NCBI RefSeq assembly: GCF_000311745.1
Contig: NZ_HE978531.1
Location: 798,116 to 862,115, forward strand
Source: Anaerococcus obesiensis ph10
GTDB lineage: Bacteria > Bacillota > Clostridia > Tissierellales > Peptoniphilaceae
Length of the DNA: 64,000 bases
Direction of reading: 5' to 3'
This document shows positions 36,521-48,700 of this stretch, piece by piece. Below the pieces are notes generated by a model, which saw nothing but the letters and a program-made list of their open reading frames with translations, was not told where the DNA came from and did not search any database. Each line of letters starts with the position of its first letter. The first letter of the stretch is position 1. The translations under genes were made by a program, and so were the position numbers.

Positions 36521-37372
36521 ATGATTGAAAAAAATATAAATGCTAAATTTGAAAAAAAAGTTATTATGGATGTAATGAACGTTGAACAAGCAAAAATCGC
36601 AGAGGCAGCTGGTGCAAGTGCTGTTATGGCTCTTGAAAGAGTTCCTGCAGATATAAGAGCTGCTGGTGGCGTTTCAAGAATGAGCGATCCAAAAATGATT
36701 GAAGAGATAATGAATGCTGTAAAAATTCCTGTAATGGCAAAGGTAAGGATTGGACATTTTGTTGAGGCACAAATTCTTGAAGCCTTGGGAGTTGATTACA
36801 TAGATGAGTCTGAAGTTTTGACTGTGGCTGACGATTACAATCACATCGACAAAAAGAAATTTAAAACACCTTTTGTATGTGGAGCAAGAAATATTTCTGA
36901 AGCTTTGAGAAGAATTTCTGAAGGAGCTTCAATGATTAGAACAAAAGGAGAAGCTGGAACAGGAAATATTGTCCAAGCTGTAAGACACATGAGAGAAATT
37001 AACAGGGAAATCCAAAGAATTTCTGTTTTAACTGATGATGAAATTTTTTCATACGCAAAAGAATTAGCTGTTGATGTAAATCTTTTAAAATATGTAAGAG
37101 ATAATAAAAAACTTCCTGTAGCAAATCTTTCTGCTGGTGGAGTTGCAACTCCTGCCGATGCTGCTTTGATGATGCAACTTGGAGCTTACGGTGTGTTTGT
37201 GGGAAGTGGAATTTTTAAATCTGGAAATCCAGAAAAAAGAGCAAATGCAATTGTAAAAGCCGTAGAAAATTTTGATAAACCAGAAATTTTTTTAGAAGTT
37301 TCAAAAGATTTAGGCGAAGCTATGGTTGGAATAAATGAAGACGAAATAAAAGAAATTTTTGAAAATAGATAA
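36521..37372 (+). CDS. pdxS: Pyridoxal 5'-phosphate synthase, PdxS subunit
   Basis: Synthesises PLP from ribose 5-phosphate, glyceraldehyde 3-phosphate and ammonia. 283 aa from the ATG with AAGGAGA upstream (the upstream open frame has no ribosome site). Motifs: catalytic Lys in [13 protein letters not shown], the Lys/loop [15 protein letters not shown], and [20 protein letters not shown]. The glutaminase partner PdxT, normally next door, is not found downstream, so ammonia may come from an unlinked pdxT or directly. Confidence 0.97.
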   Translation: MIEKNINAKFEKKVIMDVMNVEQAKIAEAAGASAVMALERVPADIRAAGGVSRMSDPKMIEEIMNAVKIPVMAKVRIGHFVEAQILEALGVDYIDESEVLTVADDYNHIDKKKFKTPFVCGARNISEALRRISEGASMIRTKGEAGTGNIVQAVRHMREINREIQRISVLTDDEIFSYAKELAVDVNLLKYVRDNKKLPVANLSAGGVATPADAALMMQLGAYGVFVGSGIFKSGNPEKRANAIVKAVENFDKPEIFLEVSKDLGEAMVGINEDEIKEIFENR

Positions 37373-37400
37373 AATAAAAATCAGACAATATGCCCCATAA

Positions 37401-37430
37401 AAAAATTCTGCATTAAACTGCAGAATTTTT
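37401..37430. terminator. Bidirectional terminator between pdxS and the aldo-keto reductase gene
   Basis: AAAAATTCTGCA / TGCAGAATTTTT with a 6-nt loop and T-runs on both sides; serves two convergent genes. Confidence 0.9.
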
Positions 37431-37439
37431 ATTTTTTCT

Positions 37440-38279
37440 TTATATTCTTTTTAATAAATCTTTTAACCAATTTTCATCTTCAGGATCTGATGAATATCTT
37501 TTTTTAAGGTCAATTGATTTTATTGCTTTCAAATCTTTTTCGTCAAGTGAAAAATCAAATATTTCTATATTTTCTTTTATTCTTTTTGGATTTGTTGATT
37601 TTGGAATTGGCATTGAGCCTCTTTCAATGTGCCAACGCAAAACTATTTGAGCTGGAGTTTTATTGTATTTATTTGCAAGTTTTTTTATTACAAATTCTTC
37701 TAATAATTCACTTCTTCCCCTAGCAATTGGCGACCAAGATTGATGAATAATATTATTTTCTTTTAAAAATCTTACTGTTTCGTCATTTTGAAAATGTGGA
37801 CTAGATTCTAATTGGTCGATTGCTGGTTTTTCTCCAATTTCTAAAAGTTTTTTTAATTGAGAAATTTCAAAATTTGAAACTCCTATTGTTTTTACAATCC
37901 CTTGTCTTTTATAATCTTCAAAAACTTTCCATGATTTTTCAAAATCTTTTCCAAACCAATGGAGTAAAACCACGTCCAAATAATCTGTTTGCAATTTTTC
38001 CAAAGATTCGTCAAGAGATTTTTTAGTTTTGTCATAGCCAAAATCACTTGGCCAAACTTTGGTTGCTATTTTGTATTCATTTCTTTTTTTGCCAGAATTT
38101 TTAAGTTCTTCTCCTACCATTTTTTCGTTATTATAAATTTTTGCTGTATCTAAATATTCATAAGAATTTTCAAAAAATGCCTCAATTGCATTTGCCATGT
38201 CATTTCTGTCAGTAATTTTATAAGTACCAAAACCCAAAGCTGGTATTTTATTTCCGTCATTTAGTTTGTAATATTTCAT
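37440..38279 (-). CDS. Aldo/keto reductase
   Basis: 279 aa, AKR5-type fold. GFGTYKITDRNDM, catalytic DTAKIYNNEKMVGEEL with Asp-Tyr, the Lys in ATKVWPSDFG, the His in DVVLLHWFG, and the C-terminal IPKSTNPKRIKENIEIFDF coenzyme motif. NADPH-dependent reduction of carbonyls; the physiological substrate is not visible. Between convergent pdxS and divergent SDR gene. Confidence 0.93.
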   Translation of the reverse strand: MKYYKLNDGNKIPALGFGTYKITDRNDMANAIEAFFENSYEYLDTAKIYNNEKMVGEELKNSGKKRNEYKIATKVWPSDFGYDKTKKSLDESLEKLQTDYLDVVLLHWFGKDFEKSWKVFEDYKRQGIVKTIGVSNFEISQLKKLLEIGEKPAIDQLESSPHFQNDETVRFLKENNIIHQSWSPIARGRSELLEEFVIKKLANKYNKTPAQIVLRWHIERGSMPIPKSTNPKRIKENIEIFDFSLDEKDLKAIKSIDLKKRYSSDPEDENWLKDLLKRI

Positions 38280-38318
38280 ATCATCCTCCTGTTTTAAGTT
38301 TTACCCTTAAATATATGA

Positions 38319-38324
38319 TATAAT
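38319..38324 (+). promoter_or_regulatory. Extended -10 promoter of the SDR gene, ATG at +1
   Basis: TG-A-TATAAT (TATAAT 38319-38324); the ATG begins at 38331, six bases after the box. No clear -35 box and no Shine-Dalgarno sequence. Confidence 0.6.
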
Positions 38325-38330
38325 CATTTT

Positions 38331-39059
38331 ATGAAAACTGTATTAATAACGGGCGCATCAAGAGGAATTGGTGCTGCCATTGCAAAAAAATTAAATAAAT
38401 CCTACAATTTAATCTTAACTTATAAGGAAAATAAGGATAAAGCTTTAAATTTATTAGAAGATTTGAGAAAAGAAAATCCAAATGTAATTGCTGTAAAATG
38501 TGATGTTAAAAATGAAGATGAAATAAATAGTTTATTTGATCTTGCTGAGAAAAATTTTTCTCATGTTGATATTTTAATAAATAATGCAGGCATTTCTTAT
38601 TTTGGTTTAATTCAAGATATGACTTTGTCCGATTGGAATGAAATTTTAAGGACAAATTTATCCTCAATTTTTTTAACTTCAAAAAGAGCAATTCCAAATA
38701 TGGTTGGTCAAAAATCTGGAGTTATTATAAATATTTCATCAATTTGGGGAAGTTTGGGAGCAAGTTTTGAAGTTGCTTATTCTGCAAGTAAGGGCGGAGT
38801 AAATTCTTTTACAAAGGCTCTTTCAAAAGAACTTTTGCCATCAAATATTAGGGTAAATGCAATTTCTCCAGGAATTGTTGATACTGATATGACTAAATTT
38901 GATTTGTCTGAAGATGATAAAAAATCTTTGAAAGAAGATTTAATAGAAAAAAGATTTGCAAAATCCGAAGAAATTGCAAATCTCGTTGAATTTTTAATAT
39001 CTGAAAAAGGCTCTTATATTACAGGTTCTATTTTTGATATTAACGGTGGTTTTTATTAA
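38331..39059 (+). CDS. Short-chain dehydrogenase (FabG-like)
   Basis: 242 aa Rossmann protein: TGASRGIGAAIAKKL at the N-terminus, NNAGISYFGLI, active Ser in NISSIWGSLGAS, and YSASKGGVNSFTKAL with catalytic Tyr and Lys. It resembles 3-oxoacyl-ACP reductase (FabG) but is not near other fatty-acid genes, so another oxidoreductase role is possible. The end overlaps the end of addA on the other strand by 20 bp. Confidence 0.9.
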   Translation: MKTVLITGASRGIGAAIAKKLNKSYNLILTYKENKDKALNLLEDLRKENPNVIAVKCDVKNEDEINSLFDLAEKNFSHVDILINNAGISYFGLIQDMTLSDWNEILRTNLSSIFLTSKRAIPNMVGQKSGVIINISSIWGSLGASFEVAYSASKGGVNSFTKALSKELLPSNIRVNAISPGIVDTDMTKFDLSEDDKKSLKEDLIEKRFAKSEEIANLVEFLISEKGSYITGSIFDINGGFY

Positions 39060-42000
39060 CTTGTTCAAATTCTTTAAAATTGTACCAATAAATATAAGAT
39101 GATATAACTTTTTTTCCAAGAGCTTCTTCTATGGAGTCCTTGTAAATTTCAAGTTGCTTATCATAAAATCCTTCTCTTTTTAAAGAATCTGTTTTAAAAT
39201 CCATAAGTACAACTTCATTTTGGGATTCAAACATTATATCAATCTGACCATTTACATAAAAATCATCAATTTTTCTAAGGAATGATTCTTCCTTTCGAAT
39301 TTTTGGTGATTTTTTCATTAAATCTTGAATGATTTTAGAATTAAAAAATCCTAAAATATTTTCAAAATTTATATATGGGAGATATTCTTTTTTTATTTTT
39401 CCTAAATCGACTAATTTATTTATTTCTTTTTCTAATAAATTTAAATCGTAAGATTTAAATTCTAATTCTTGGAAAATTTTGTGGATTAAAGTTCCCTTAT
39501 CAGTTGCTGATAATTTTATTTCTTCAAAATTTGGCTTTCTAAATTCATAAAAATCTTCATTTCCTTCAAAAGAAGATTTTTCGTAGCCATCTTTTGATAA
39601 ATCATAATTTTTTGCAATCTCTGTTACAGATTTTTTCAAAGATTTATTTATATTTTGCTTATTTTTGTAAGAAAAATTATAAATTTCCTCTATATCATTA
39701 TAAATTTTTTGATTATAATCAGCTGTCCCAATAAGTTTTTCAACATCTGTATAATCTTTTTTATAATCTTCTTTGAATTCTTCAATATATTTTATTTCCA
39801 AAAATCCCTTATTAAAAGCATCTGTCCTATAATCTATATCTACAAAATCACTCATTATTTTATCATCGCACAAAATTTTTAAAATCCAATCCATATAAGA
39901 TGATAAATCCAAAACTGAGTTTGCATTTAAAATTTTTTCAAGCCCTTTTTCATTTAAATCTTTTTTTCCAATTATAGAAATTTTTCTTTCAGCACGAGTT
40001 AGCGCAACATATAAAACTCTCATTTCTTCTTTTTTATCATTAAGATTAGATTTTTCTAAAATCAAATCTCTTTTTATAGACGAAATTTTTATTTTATTTT
40101 CCCAATCGGCAATATTAATTCCAATTCCCAAATCCTTATCCAAAACCATATCTTTTGAATTGTCGCGAGTATTAAACCTTTTAGAAAAATCTGGTAAAAT
40201 TACAGTCTTAAATTCAAGACCTTTTGACTTGTGAATTGTCATAATTCTCACTAAATTTTCATCGTCGGATAAATTTCTTGAAGCTTTTAAATTATCTTTT
40301 TTTTGATTTTTCAAATTATCAATGTAAGCTAAAAATCCAAATAAAGAATTTTCATTATTTTTATCATAATCATCCATCAATTCAATAAAAGCCTCAATGT
40401 TTTTTACTCTTTCTTCTCCCCTGTCCCTTGCTTTCAAAAAATCATAAAGACCAGATTTTTCAAAAATAATATTTGCAAAGTCATACATGGTTGAAAAATT
40501 TAAAATATAAGAAAAATCTGTAAAAATCGTATTAAAATCAGAAATTTTTTGAGAAAGATTATTTTCATTTTCTTTCTCATACTCCTTAAATTTTTTGTAA
40601 AAATGAGATTTTTCGGATGATAAACTAATTTCTGCCAAATCATCTTCAGAAAAATTAAATATTTCACTCCTAAGAACTGAAAGAAGGCTAATGTCATCGT
40701 TTGGATTGGCTATATATTTTAAAATATTTATGAAAAATTCTACTTCAACTGTTTCAAATGAAATTTTTGAAATATCAGATGAAAATGGAATTCCTGCTTT
40801 TTTTAATTCATTTTCAAATAAATATGCTTTTGATGATGCTCTAAGTAAAATTGCAATATCCTTATATTCCAAACCCGAATTTATTAAATTATTTATTTCT
40901 TTTGTCAAATAAGCCTCTTCGCTTACATTTTTTGCAAGAGCCTTGATTGAAACTTTTGGATATTTTTCGTCAAATTCAAAATGATAATTTAATCTGTGGT
41001 TGTCGTCTTTGTAAGCTATATCAGAATTTTTTCTTGTCATAAGCCTATCAAATATATAATTATTAAAATCAATCAAGTCCTTATCAGTCCTAAAATTTTT
41101 GGACAAATTAATTCTTAGGCAATTTGAATCTGTGTCATAATCTTCAAGCTTTTTTAAAAATAATTCTGGCCTTGCATTTCTAAAACCATAAATTGATTGT
41201 TTAACATCTCCTACAAAAAATAAATTATTTTCATTTTTTAATTTTTCTACTATATAATTTTGAATGTCGTTTGAGTCTTGATATTCATCAAAGAAAATAT
41301 ATTTAAATTGCTTTTTTAATTTGCTTTGTAATTTCTCATTGTCCAATAATTTAATAAATTCATGTTCCATATCAGAAAAATCCAAATAATTTTCTTCTCT
41401 TTTTTTATTTGTATAAATTTTTTCAAAAGAAAACACAAGATTTTTTAATTCATTTAAAATTTTTTCTTCCAAAGGATTAAAAAATCCCCTAGTAATAGAA
41501 TCTGTATTTTTTACAAAATCTTTTACAATATTAAATTCTTCTTTGTAGGCATTTTTTTTTGCTTTTACATAGGCATTTTCATTTGGATCATCTAATTTTT
41601 TTGAAATTGTAACCATATTAGCTAATCCATTTTCAAAAATTTCTATGACCTCATCCCAAGATTTTTCTTCTATGGCATTTTTTATTTTTTCTAAATAGGA
41701 TAAATCTTTTTCAATCATTATAAAATACTTATCCCTCATTGATTTTTCTTTTATATAATTTTCCAAATCTCTTGCATTTAAAATAATTGTTTCGATTCTT
41801 TCTTTTATATAAAATTTAAATTTTTCAAAATCAAAATTATTATTTGTATTATCACAAAGCCATTGATGTGGATTTATTTGACTTTTTGAAAAATCATATA
41901 AGTCCAAAATTATATTTTTTGCATCCTTATCATCTTTTGATGAAGCAAAATTATGCAAAAAATTTATAAAATTTGAATCATTTTTTTCGTATTCATCTTC

Positions 42001-42435
42001 AAAAAGCTCATCAATAGCATCTTTTCTCAAAAGTGCTTGTTTAGAATCAGCAGCAATTTTAAAAGAAGGAGAAAGATTATCAGACAAATAAAAATTTTCC
42101 CTTAGCATATCTGCACAAAATGAATGGAGGGTTTTTATAAAAGCATCATTTATAGATTTTATTTGATTTTTTATGAAAATTTTGTCAGAGTTTCCCTCTT
42201 TCATAAGCTCATTTAATTTTTGTCTTATTCTATCTTTCATTTCAGCAGATGCCTTGTTTGTGAAAGTTACGATAATCATATTTTTTATGGGAATTTTTTC
42301 TTCAAGCATAATTGAAACAAGCCTATCAACCAAAACTCTAGTTTTTCCACTTCCTGCCGCAGCAGAAACAATAATATTTTTTCCTCTTGATTCTATTGCT
42401 TTTTTTTGATCATCAGTTGGCTTAAATTTACTCAT
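39040..42435 (-). CDS. addA: ATP-dependent helicase/nuclease subunit A
   Basis: AddAB processes double-strand DNA ends for recombination, the Firmicutes counterpart of RecBCD. 1131 aa from the ATG at 42435 with AAAGGAG 8 nt upstream. Walker A VSAAAGSGKTRVLVDRL, UvrD-type helicase motifs (IFFDEYQDSN, FFVGDVKQSIYGFRNA, IMTIHKSKGLEF, RVLYVALTRAERK), and a C-terminal RecB-type nuclease domain with VLMDFKTDSL. Starts 8 bp inside the end of addB. Confidence 0.97.
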   Translation of the reverse strand: MSKFKPTDDQKKAIESRGKNIIVSAAAGSGKTRVLVDRLVSIMLEEKIPIKNMIIVTFTNKASAEMKDRIRQKLNELMKEGNSDKIFIKNQIKSINDAFIKTLHSFCADMLRENFYLSDNLSPSFKIAADSKQALLRKDAIDELFEDEYEKNDSNFINFLHNFASSKDDKDAKNIILDLYDFSKSQINPHQWLCDNTNNNFDFEKFKFYIKERIETIILNARDLENYIKEKSMRDKYFIMIEKDLSYLEKIKNAIEEKSWDEVIEIFENGLANMVTISKKLDDPNENAYVKAKKNAYKEEFNIVKDFVKNTDSITRGFFNPLEEKILNELKNLVFSFEKIYTNKKREENYLDFSDMEHEFIKLLDNEKLQSKLKKQFKYIFFDEYQDSNDIQNYIVEKLKNENNLFFVGDVKQSIYGFRNARPELFLKKLEDYDTDSNCLRINLSKNFRTDKDLIDFNNYIFDRLMTRKNSDIAYKDDNHRLNYHFEFDEKYPKVSIKALAKNVSEEAYLTKEINNLINSGLEYKDIAILLRASSKAYLFENELKKAGIPFSSDISKISFETVEVEFFINILKYIANPNDDISLLSVLRSEIFNFSEDDLAEISLSSEKSHFYKKFKEYEKENENNLSQKISDFNTIFTDFSYILNFSTMYDFANIIFEKSGLYDFLKARDRGEERVKNIEAFIELMDDYDKNNENSLFGFLAYIDNLKNQKKDNLKASRNLSDDENLVRIMTIHKSKGLEFKTVILPDFSKRFNTRDNSKDMVLDKDLGIGINIADWENKIKISSIKRDLILEKSNLNDKKEEMRVLYVALTRAERKISIIGKKDLNEKGLEKILNANSVLDLSSYMDWILKILCDDKIMSDFVDIDYRTDAFNKGFLEIKYIEEFKEDYKKDYTDVEKLIGTADYNQKIYNDIEEIYNFSYKNKQNINKSLKKSVTEIAKNYDLSKDGYEKSSFEGNEDFYEFRKPNFEEIKLSATDKGTLIHKIFQELEFKSYDLNLLEKEINKLVDLGKIKKEYLPYINFENILGFFNSKIIQDLMKKSPKIRKEESFLRKIDDFYVNGQIDIMFESQNEVVLMDFKTDSLKREGFYDKQLEIYKDSIEEALGKKVISSYIYWYNFKEFEQVNKNHR

Positions 42436-45400
42436 CTGATTGCTCCTTTTTAATATCATTTATGGAAATATTTTTATTTATATCATGAAATTTGTCTTGA
42501 TCTCTTGTGTAATCAAATTTGCAAATTGATTTATAAGGGCAATTTATGCATTCATAAGAATTTTGATTTATTCTAAGTGGATTTAATTTAATATTTCCAT
42601 TTTTAATTTCACTTATATAAGAAGAAATTAATTTTTTAATAAATTTTTCAACTATTTTTTCTTCTTCAAGAGAAAAAATATTATCTTTACTTCTTGTGAT
42701 TTTAAAAATATCAGATTTTTTGCCGTCAAAATTCTTATCCAAAAGATTTAAAATTTCCTCATCAATTTTTATAATAAGTCCATTCATTTTTGTTTTGTCA
42801 TCATAAATTTTTTTAATCTCATCCTTATCATAATTTTTTTCAAGTTTTTTAACCTCGTCTTTTAAAGGAAAATAAAAACTAGCAACAGGAAATAAATTTT
42901 CGGATTTTTTTTCTTTTGCAGCCAACATATATACAAATAATTGAAGGTCTAAGCCATTTAATAGATTATAAATTTTGATTTCTTTTGAGCCAGTTTTGTA
43001 ATCAATAATTCTTAGTAAATTATCGCACTTATCAATCCTGTCAATTCGTCCTTCAAGATAGTTTTTATCATCCACATAAACTTCTGGATATTTTTGTCCC
43101 TTTCCATATTTTTCTTCTACACTATCAATTTTAAAATTTCCTTCTTTGATTTGGTTGATTATTTTTTTAGATGATTTTTGAGTTGACTCATAAATATTTG
43201 ATAAAATAAATTTATTTTTATTATCATTTGCCCTTCCCAAATCAAGAGAGTTTTCGATTGCTTTTTTGAAACTTTCTTTTACTAGATTTTCTATTTTTTC
43301 ATCATCAAATTCTTTAAGATCCATATCAATCAATTTCTTTGAAATATTTTCCATATTATAGTGAACAATATTTCCAATTTCTAAATTATCAACATCCAAC
43401 TTTTTATTTTCTTTTGCCCTAAGCCCATAATTTATGAAATGTTTGTAAGGACATTTTGCATAAGTTTCAATTTCTGAAACTGAAAATTTATTTTTATCAT
43501 AGAGTTTTTTTGAAATTTCAGAACTTAATAAATTTTTATCATTAGAATAAGTAAATCCTTTTATAAATAAGTCATAAGAAGAATTTTTTGAATAATTGTA
43601 ATTTTCTACCTTATCTTTTTTAAATTTAATATATGATTTTACAAATTCCTTTTCTGATTTTTTTGTATCTTCTTTGTTTTTTATATTCCATAAAATTTGA
43701 TATGCCTTTAAGTCCAAAAGATCTGTGGAATATTTTATAAAATCAAATTTACTTTGGGCAATTTTTTTGTAAGAAATATTTGGAAAAATATTTATAATAT
43801 CAGAAATACTTGTTGCCCTATTCATTGGGTCGTTTTCTTTATTTATTAAAGAATATGAAAAAATAATTTTTTGCGATGATGTAAACATCCTAAGTAAATT
43901 TAAAAGAATTTTATCATCCTTTTTTTCTTTGTAAATTTTAAGGTCAATGCCTTCATTTTCCAAAGCAGTTTTTTCATTTTCTGATATTAACATCTCACTA
44001 TTGTTATTTCCTGGAAAATAAATATCTGTCATTCCAACAAAAATTTTAATTTTTCTATCATTTATCCTATCTCTAGAAAAATCTCCAATTAAAACTTGAT
44101 CGATTGCAGGAGGAATTATGCCAATTGATGTTGCCTTACAAGAATTTTCTATTAATTTGTAAATTTTTTTAAGCTTTGTAGGACTATCATTCAAAATTGT
44201 TGCTATTTGTTCTAAATTCGTCAAAAATTTATCCCAAACTTGTTTGTTTTCTTCAAAAATTTCAAGCCTATTTTCCCTTATATTTTCTTGATAATGATTA
44301 AAACCTGATTTTATTATTTTTTTATCAAAACTCTTATAAATTTCTTTTACAAGATCATTTGCCTTAATCTTTTCATTTCTAATTTTATATAGGTCATACA
44401 ATAAGTCGATTAAAATTTTTCTTATTGAATTTACATTTTTAAGCTCAGCTTCTTTTTCTTTTTTAATTTCTCATCATTTTCATAAAATTTTTCATCTAAA
44501 ACAAAATACTTATCCTCAAAAATCATAGCCCCTTTGATTTTTCTATTTTCAATATAATTTTGAAAATCTAAAATCCTTTCGTAGGCATTTTCTCCAAAAT
44601 CAATTATATTTGATCTTATAAAAGCCTCAAGGTCTGTTTTTCTAAAATCAAAAACGACAAGTCTAATCATAGAAAGCCATGTTTTTAAAATATGATTGTC
44701 GGATAATTTTTTTGTTTTATCAACAAAAATAGGAATCTCGCTCCTTGCAAAAATTCTTTTTACAAGATTTTCGTACTCATCACTATTTGCCAAAACCAAA
44801 GAAATTTCTGAATATCTATGACCTTCTCTAATCAATTTTTCTATAATCAAGCTTATATTTTCAATTTCATTTGTTGATGAAATTGATTCAACAATATTTA
44901 TATTTTTAGTTTTTTCTTGATAAATTTGGGGATTATATTTTTCAAAATTTTCATAGAGGTGCTTAATATCTAAAAGATCATTTTCTTTTTCTAAATTTAT
45001 AATTTTTATTTTGTCTATATTTTTTAAACTTTCGACAAAGCGAATTGCTTGATCAAATATATCCATATCGCCTGCCATATTATTTTCATAATATTTCCAA
45101 TCAAGGCAAATTGAAATCGTAACTTTTGCTCCGATTTTTATTAACTCTTTTATAAAATCTATTTTAAGGTCAGACAAAAAATCAAATTTATCGAAATAAA
45201 AATTAACATTTTTAAAAAAATCGCAATATTTAATATTATCTTTTATAATTTCAAGCTCATCTTCTTTGTCAATATAAGAATTTTCAAGCTTTTTTATATA
45301 AGAATCATAAATCAATTTGATTTCTTCAAATTTTAATTTTGTCATTGGATCTAAATTTTCATTTTTATTAATTTTTCCAAAAAATTCATCATCAAAGTAA

Positions 45401-45786
45401 TATTCCTTAATATTTGAGAAAAAATCAGAAAGATTATTTACAAAATCTATATCAAATGATTTATTTGAAAAAAGTTTTAATTTATCATCTATTTCATCAA
45501 GTACGCTTGTAAGTAAAATTGCCTTAGAAACTTGATTTAAATTTTCATTTTTTTTAAGACTTAGCCTTTGAGAAATATATGAAATTAAAGATGAAAATGA
45601 TAAAACTTTTGCATCCATAACCGACTTATATTTTATTGAATCAATAAAATCCATATCACTTTCAAGTGTATATTGTTCTGGAACTATAAGAAATGCTTTT
45701 TCTTTTTTATCCAAATTTTTTTCAATGTCTTTGTAAATATAAAATGAATTTTCTTTAGGAAATTTGCTCATTATAATTTTTATCAT
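42428..45786 (-). pseudogene. addB: ATP-dependent helicase/nuclease subunit B, frameshifted
   Basis: Partner of AddA with a nuclease domain and an Fe-S cluster. The N-terminal frame (45786 to 44431) has the inactive helicase part (VPEQYTLESDM) and ends in KLKKKKKLSLKM. The C-terminal frame resumes with KEAELKNVNSIRKILIDLLY and runs to 42428, with Cys ligands in YAKCPYKHFINYGL and CINCPYKSIC and nuclease motif RIIDYKTGSKE. One base re-read at TTA AAA AAG (44458-44466) gives about 1118 aa. This is an A6-run slip, a real mutation, or -1 recoding. Overlaps sbcC by 4 bp. Confidence 0.9.
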
Positions 45787-48700
45787 ACAACCACCTTCAA
45801 ACTTGACCCTTCTGTTTTTGAATATGAAACTTCAATTTTTGCATCAATAGCATCTTTTAATTCCTTTACATGAGAAATTAAACCAATAAATTTATTATCA
45901 TAGGATAATTTTTCAATTGTTCTTATTGCTTTTTCCAAATAATCATCTGATAGAGTTCCAAAACCTTCATCAATAAAAAGCGTGTCGATTTTTATTCCAC
46001 CATTTTCCATACTTATTTCATCAGAAAGTCCAAGAGCCAAAGCAAGTGATGCAATAAAACTTTCTCCACCAGAAAGAGAAGCCTCGCTCCTTATCTTTCC
46101 CGTATTCGCATCCAAAATCTCTATATCAAGACCATAATTTTTTCTCTTATCGCTAGTTTGTTTTTTTCTAATCATTGTAAATTGACCATCGGTCATTTCT
46201 TTAAGCCTTATATTTGCAAGAGCTAATATTTTTCTAAAATAATAAGAAAGAACAAAAGTTTCAAAATTTAATTTTTCCCTTCCAGAAACATTTGACAAAG
46301 AACCATCAGCTATTCTTGAAAGTTTATATAAAATTCCATCCTCATTTTTTAATTTATTGAAGTTTTTTTCTATCGAATATATTTCATTTTTGCTATCATT
46401 TAATCTTGTTTCGTCTAATTTTAGAGAAAAAATGGAATCATTTGTTTCTTCCAAAATATTTTTTAAATTTTCAATTTTTTCTTTTATTTTTCCGTTTCAA
46501 ATTTTTCTTTGTTTGCGTAATCTTTAAGACTTGTTAGCCTTATAGAAATATTGTTTAAGTTTTCAAAATATTTTTGAATTTCTTCTTTTCTATCAATTAA
46601 GTCCTTGGATTTTTCTAAGTATTTCAAAAATTCATCTATACACTTAAAATTTTCCCTAATCTTATTTTTAAAAATATTTTCAGCCTTTAAAATTTTTTCT
46701 TGATTTATTTTTATATAAGAGCTAAGTGATTCCACCTTTGAATTTGATGAAGATTTTTCTTTTTCTAAGTTTTTTATTTTCTCATCAATCTTTTTAATTC
46801 TTTCTTCTTCATTTTCGACAAATTTTTTGTCAAAATTTACATTTTCAATAACTTTTTTTTCATCAAAATCATCAAGCTCTTCTTTTTTTATTTTAAATTT
46901 ATTTTCAAGCTCTTCTATATTATTCAAATTACCTAAATTTTCTAACTTATTCTCTAAATCTCCAATTATTTTTTCAATCTCAAAAACTTCATTTTCTAAA
47001 TCTTTTTTGTAGCTTATTTCTTTTTTATATTCTTGATTGGATTTGTCGTAAGATTTTTTCAATTTTTTATGTTCATTTTTATAAATTTGAAGATTTTTTT
47101 CAATATCTTCCGCCTTTTCCATATTAAAATCTATTGATTTTTCCAAATCTGAAATTTTATCTTTCGAACGATTTATTTTTAATTCCAAATCAAAATAATC
47201 TTTCTCAATTTTTTCTATATCAAGTTCAAAAGATTCTAAAAACTCAATTTCTCCCTTATAAATCCTTCCGCAAATCGGACAAATTCCTTTTTCTTTTAAA
47301 TCTTTCCTAAATTCATTTATTTGTATAGATTTTTTGTTCTCTTTTGCCCTATCTAATAAGATTTTTGCCTTTTCATAAGCTTTATTTGCCTTATCAAATT
47401 GAATTTTTTCATCATTTAAATTTTTAATTTTTTCATCATTAATTAGCGCTTTTTCATAAAAATTTTGACATTCAAAAACTTTTTGGTAGGCATTGTGGCT
47501 TTTCTTTGTAATTTTTTCAAGATTTCTAGAAAAATCTAGCAATTCATCTGATTTTTTTCTTATTTTTTCATTTATTTTTTCTTTTTCTTTTAAATTATTT
47601 TCTATGGATTTTTTATAATTTTTTCCATCTTCAAATGCTTTTTTATTTTTATCTAATTCATCTTTAATTTTTTGTAAGTTTTCAAATTTATTTAATATTT
47701 CAAGATTTTTTACTATATTTTCTTTCTTTTGATCGATAATTTTTAAAAGCTCATCCTTATTTCCAAGATAAGTTTTATTTTCTTTCAATTCTTCTTCAAT
47801 GGTCTTTAAATTTTTATTTTCAAAATCTAATTTTATTTTCAAATCCTTTTGGCTTTTATTTAAGTCAAGAAAAGATTCGTAATATGGTTTTATTGCTATA
47901 GATTTTTCTGCGTAAGCCAAATCTTTCTTTAAATTTTTATAAAAAGATTCATCTTCTAAAAGCTTTTCTTTTTCTTTAAGTAAATCTTTGTAATTTTCTA
48001 TTTGTTCATTTTCTTTTTCATAGAAATTTAGCTTGGAATTTTCACTTTCTAGATTTTTATTTAAAGATAATTTCTCCTCATTTTTTATTTGAAGATTTTT
48101 TTCACTTTCTACAAGCAAATCTTCTATAATATCTATAATTTTTTGAAAATCTTTAAGCTTTATTAACTCATCATCAACTTTATCTTCTAAGAGTTCATTT
48201 TTTACAATTTCATTTTCCAAGCTATTAGAAATAATATCCAAATTTCTCTTTGAATTTTTGCTTGCTTCTTTCAATTTTTCTTCTATTTCCTTGTAAAGAT
48301 AAGACGAAAAAATTTTTGACAAAAGCTCAGCTTTTTCATCTGAATTTGATTTTAAAAATTTTGAAAATTCTCCTTGTGCAAGAATCATAACCCTATTTAA
48401 TTGATTATAATCAAGTCCAATTACTTCAATTATTTTTTTATCTGTTTTTTGTGGTCCATCAGATATTAGAATTTCCTTTTCATTTTCGATTTTATAAAAT
48501 TCTACGCTGTGAGAAACATTGACATTTGCTCTTGTTTTTTTTGCTTTTTGATTTGGAATTCTTTTTATCCTATAATTTTTTCCATCAATTTCAAAATAAA
48601 AATCTACATAAGTTATAGGATCATCTCCACCTAGAAAATCACTTCTAATATCGTTTGAATTAAATCCTTCTCTTTGAATTTCTCCAAAAAGTGCAAAGCT

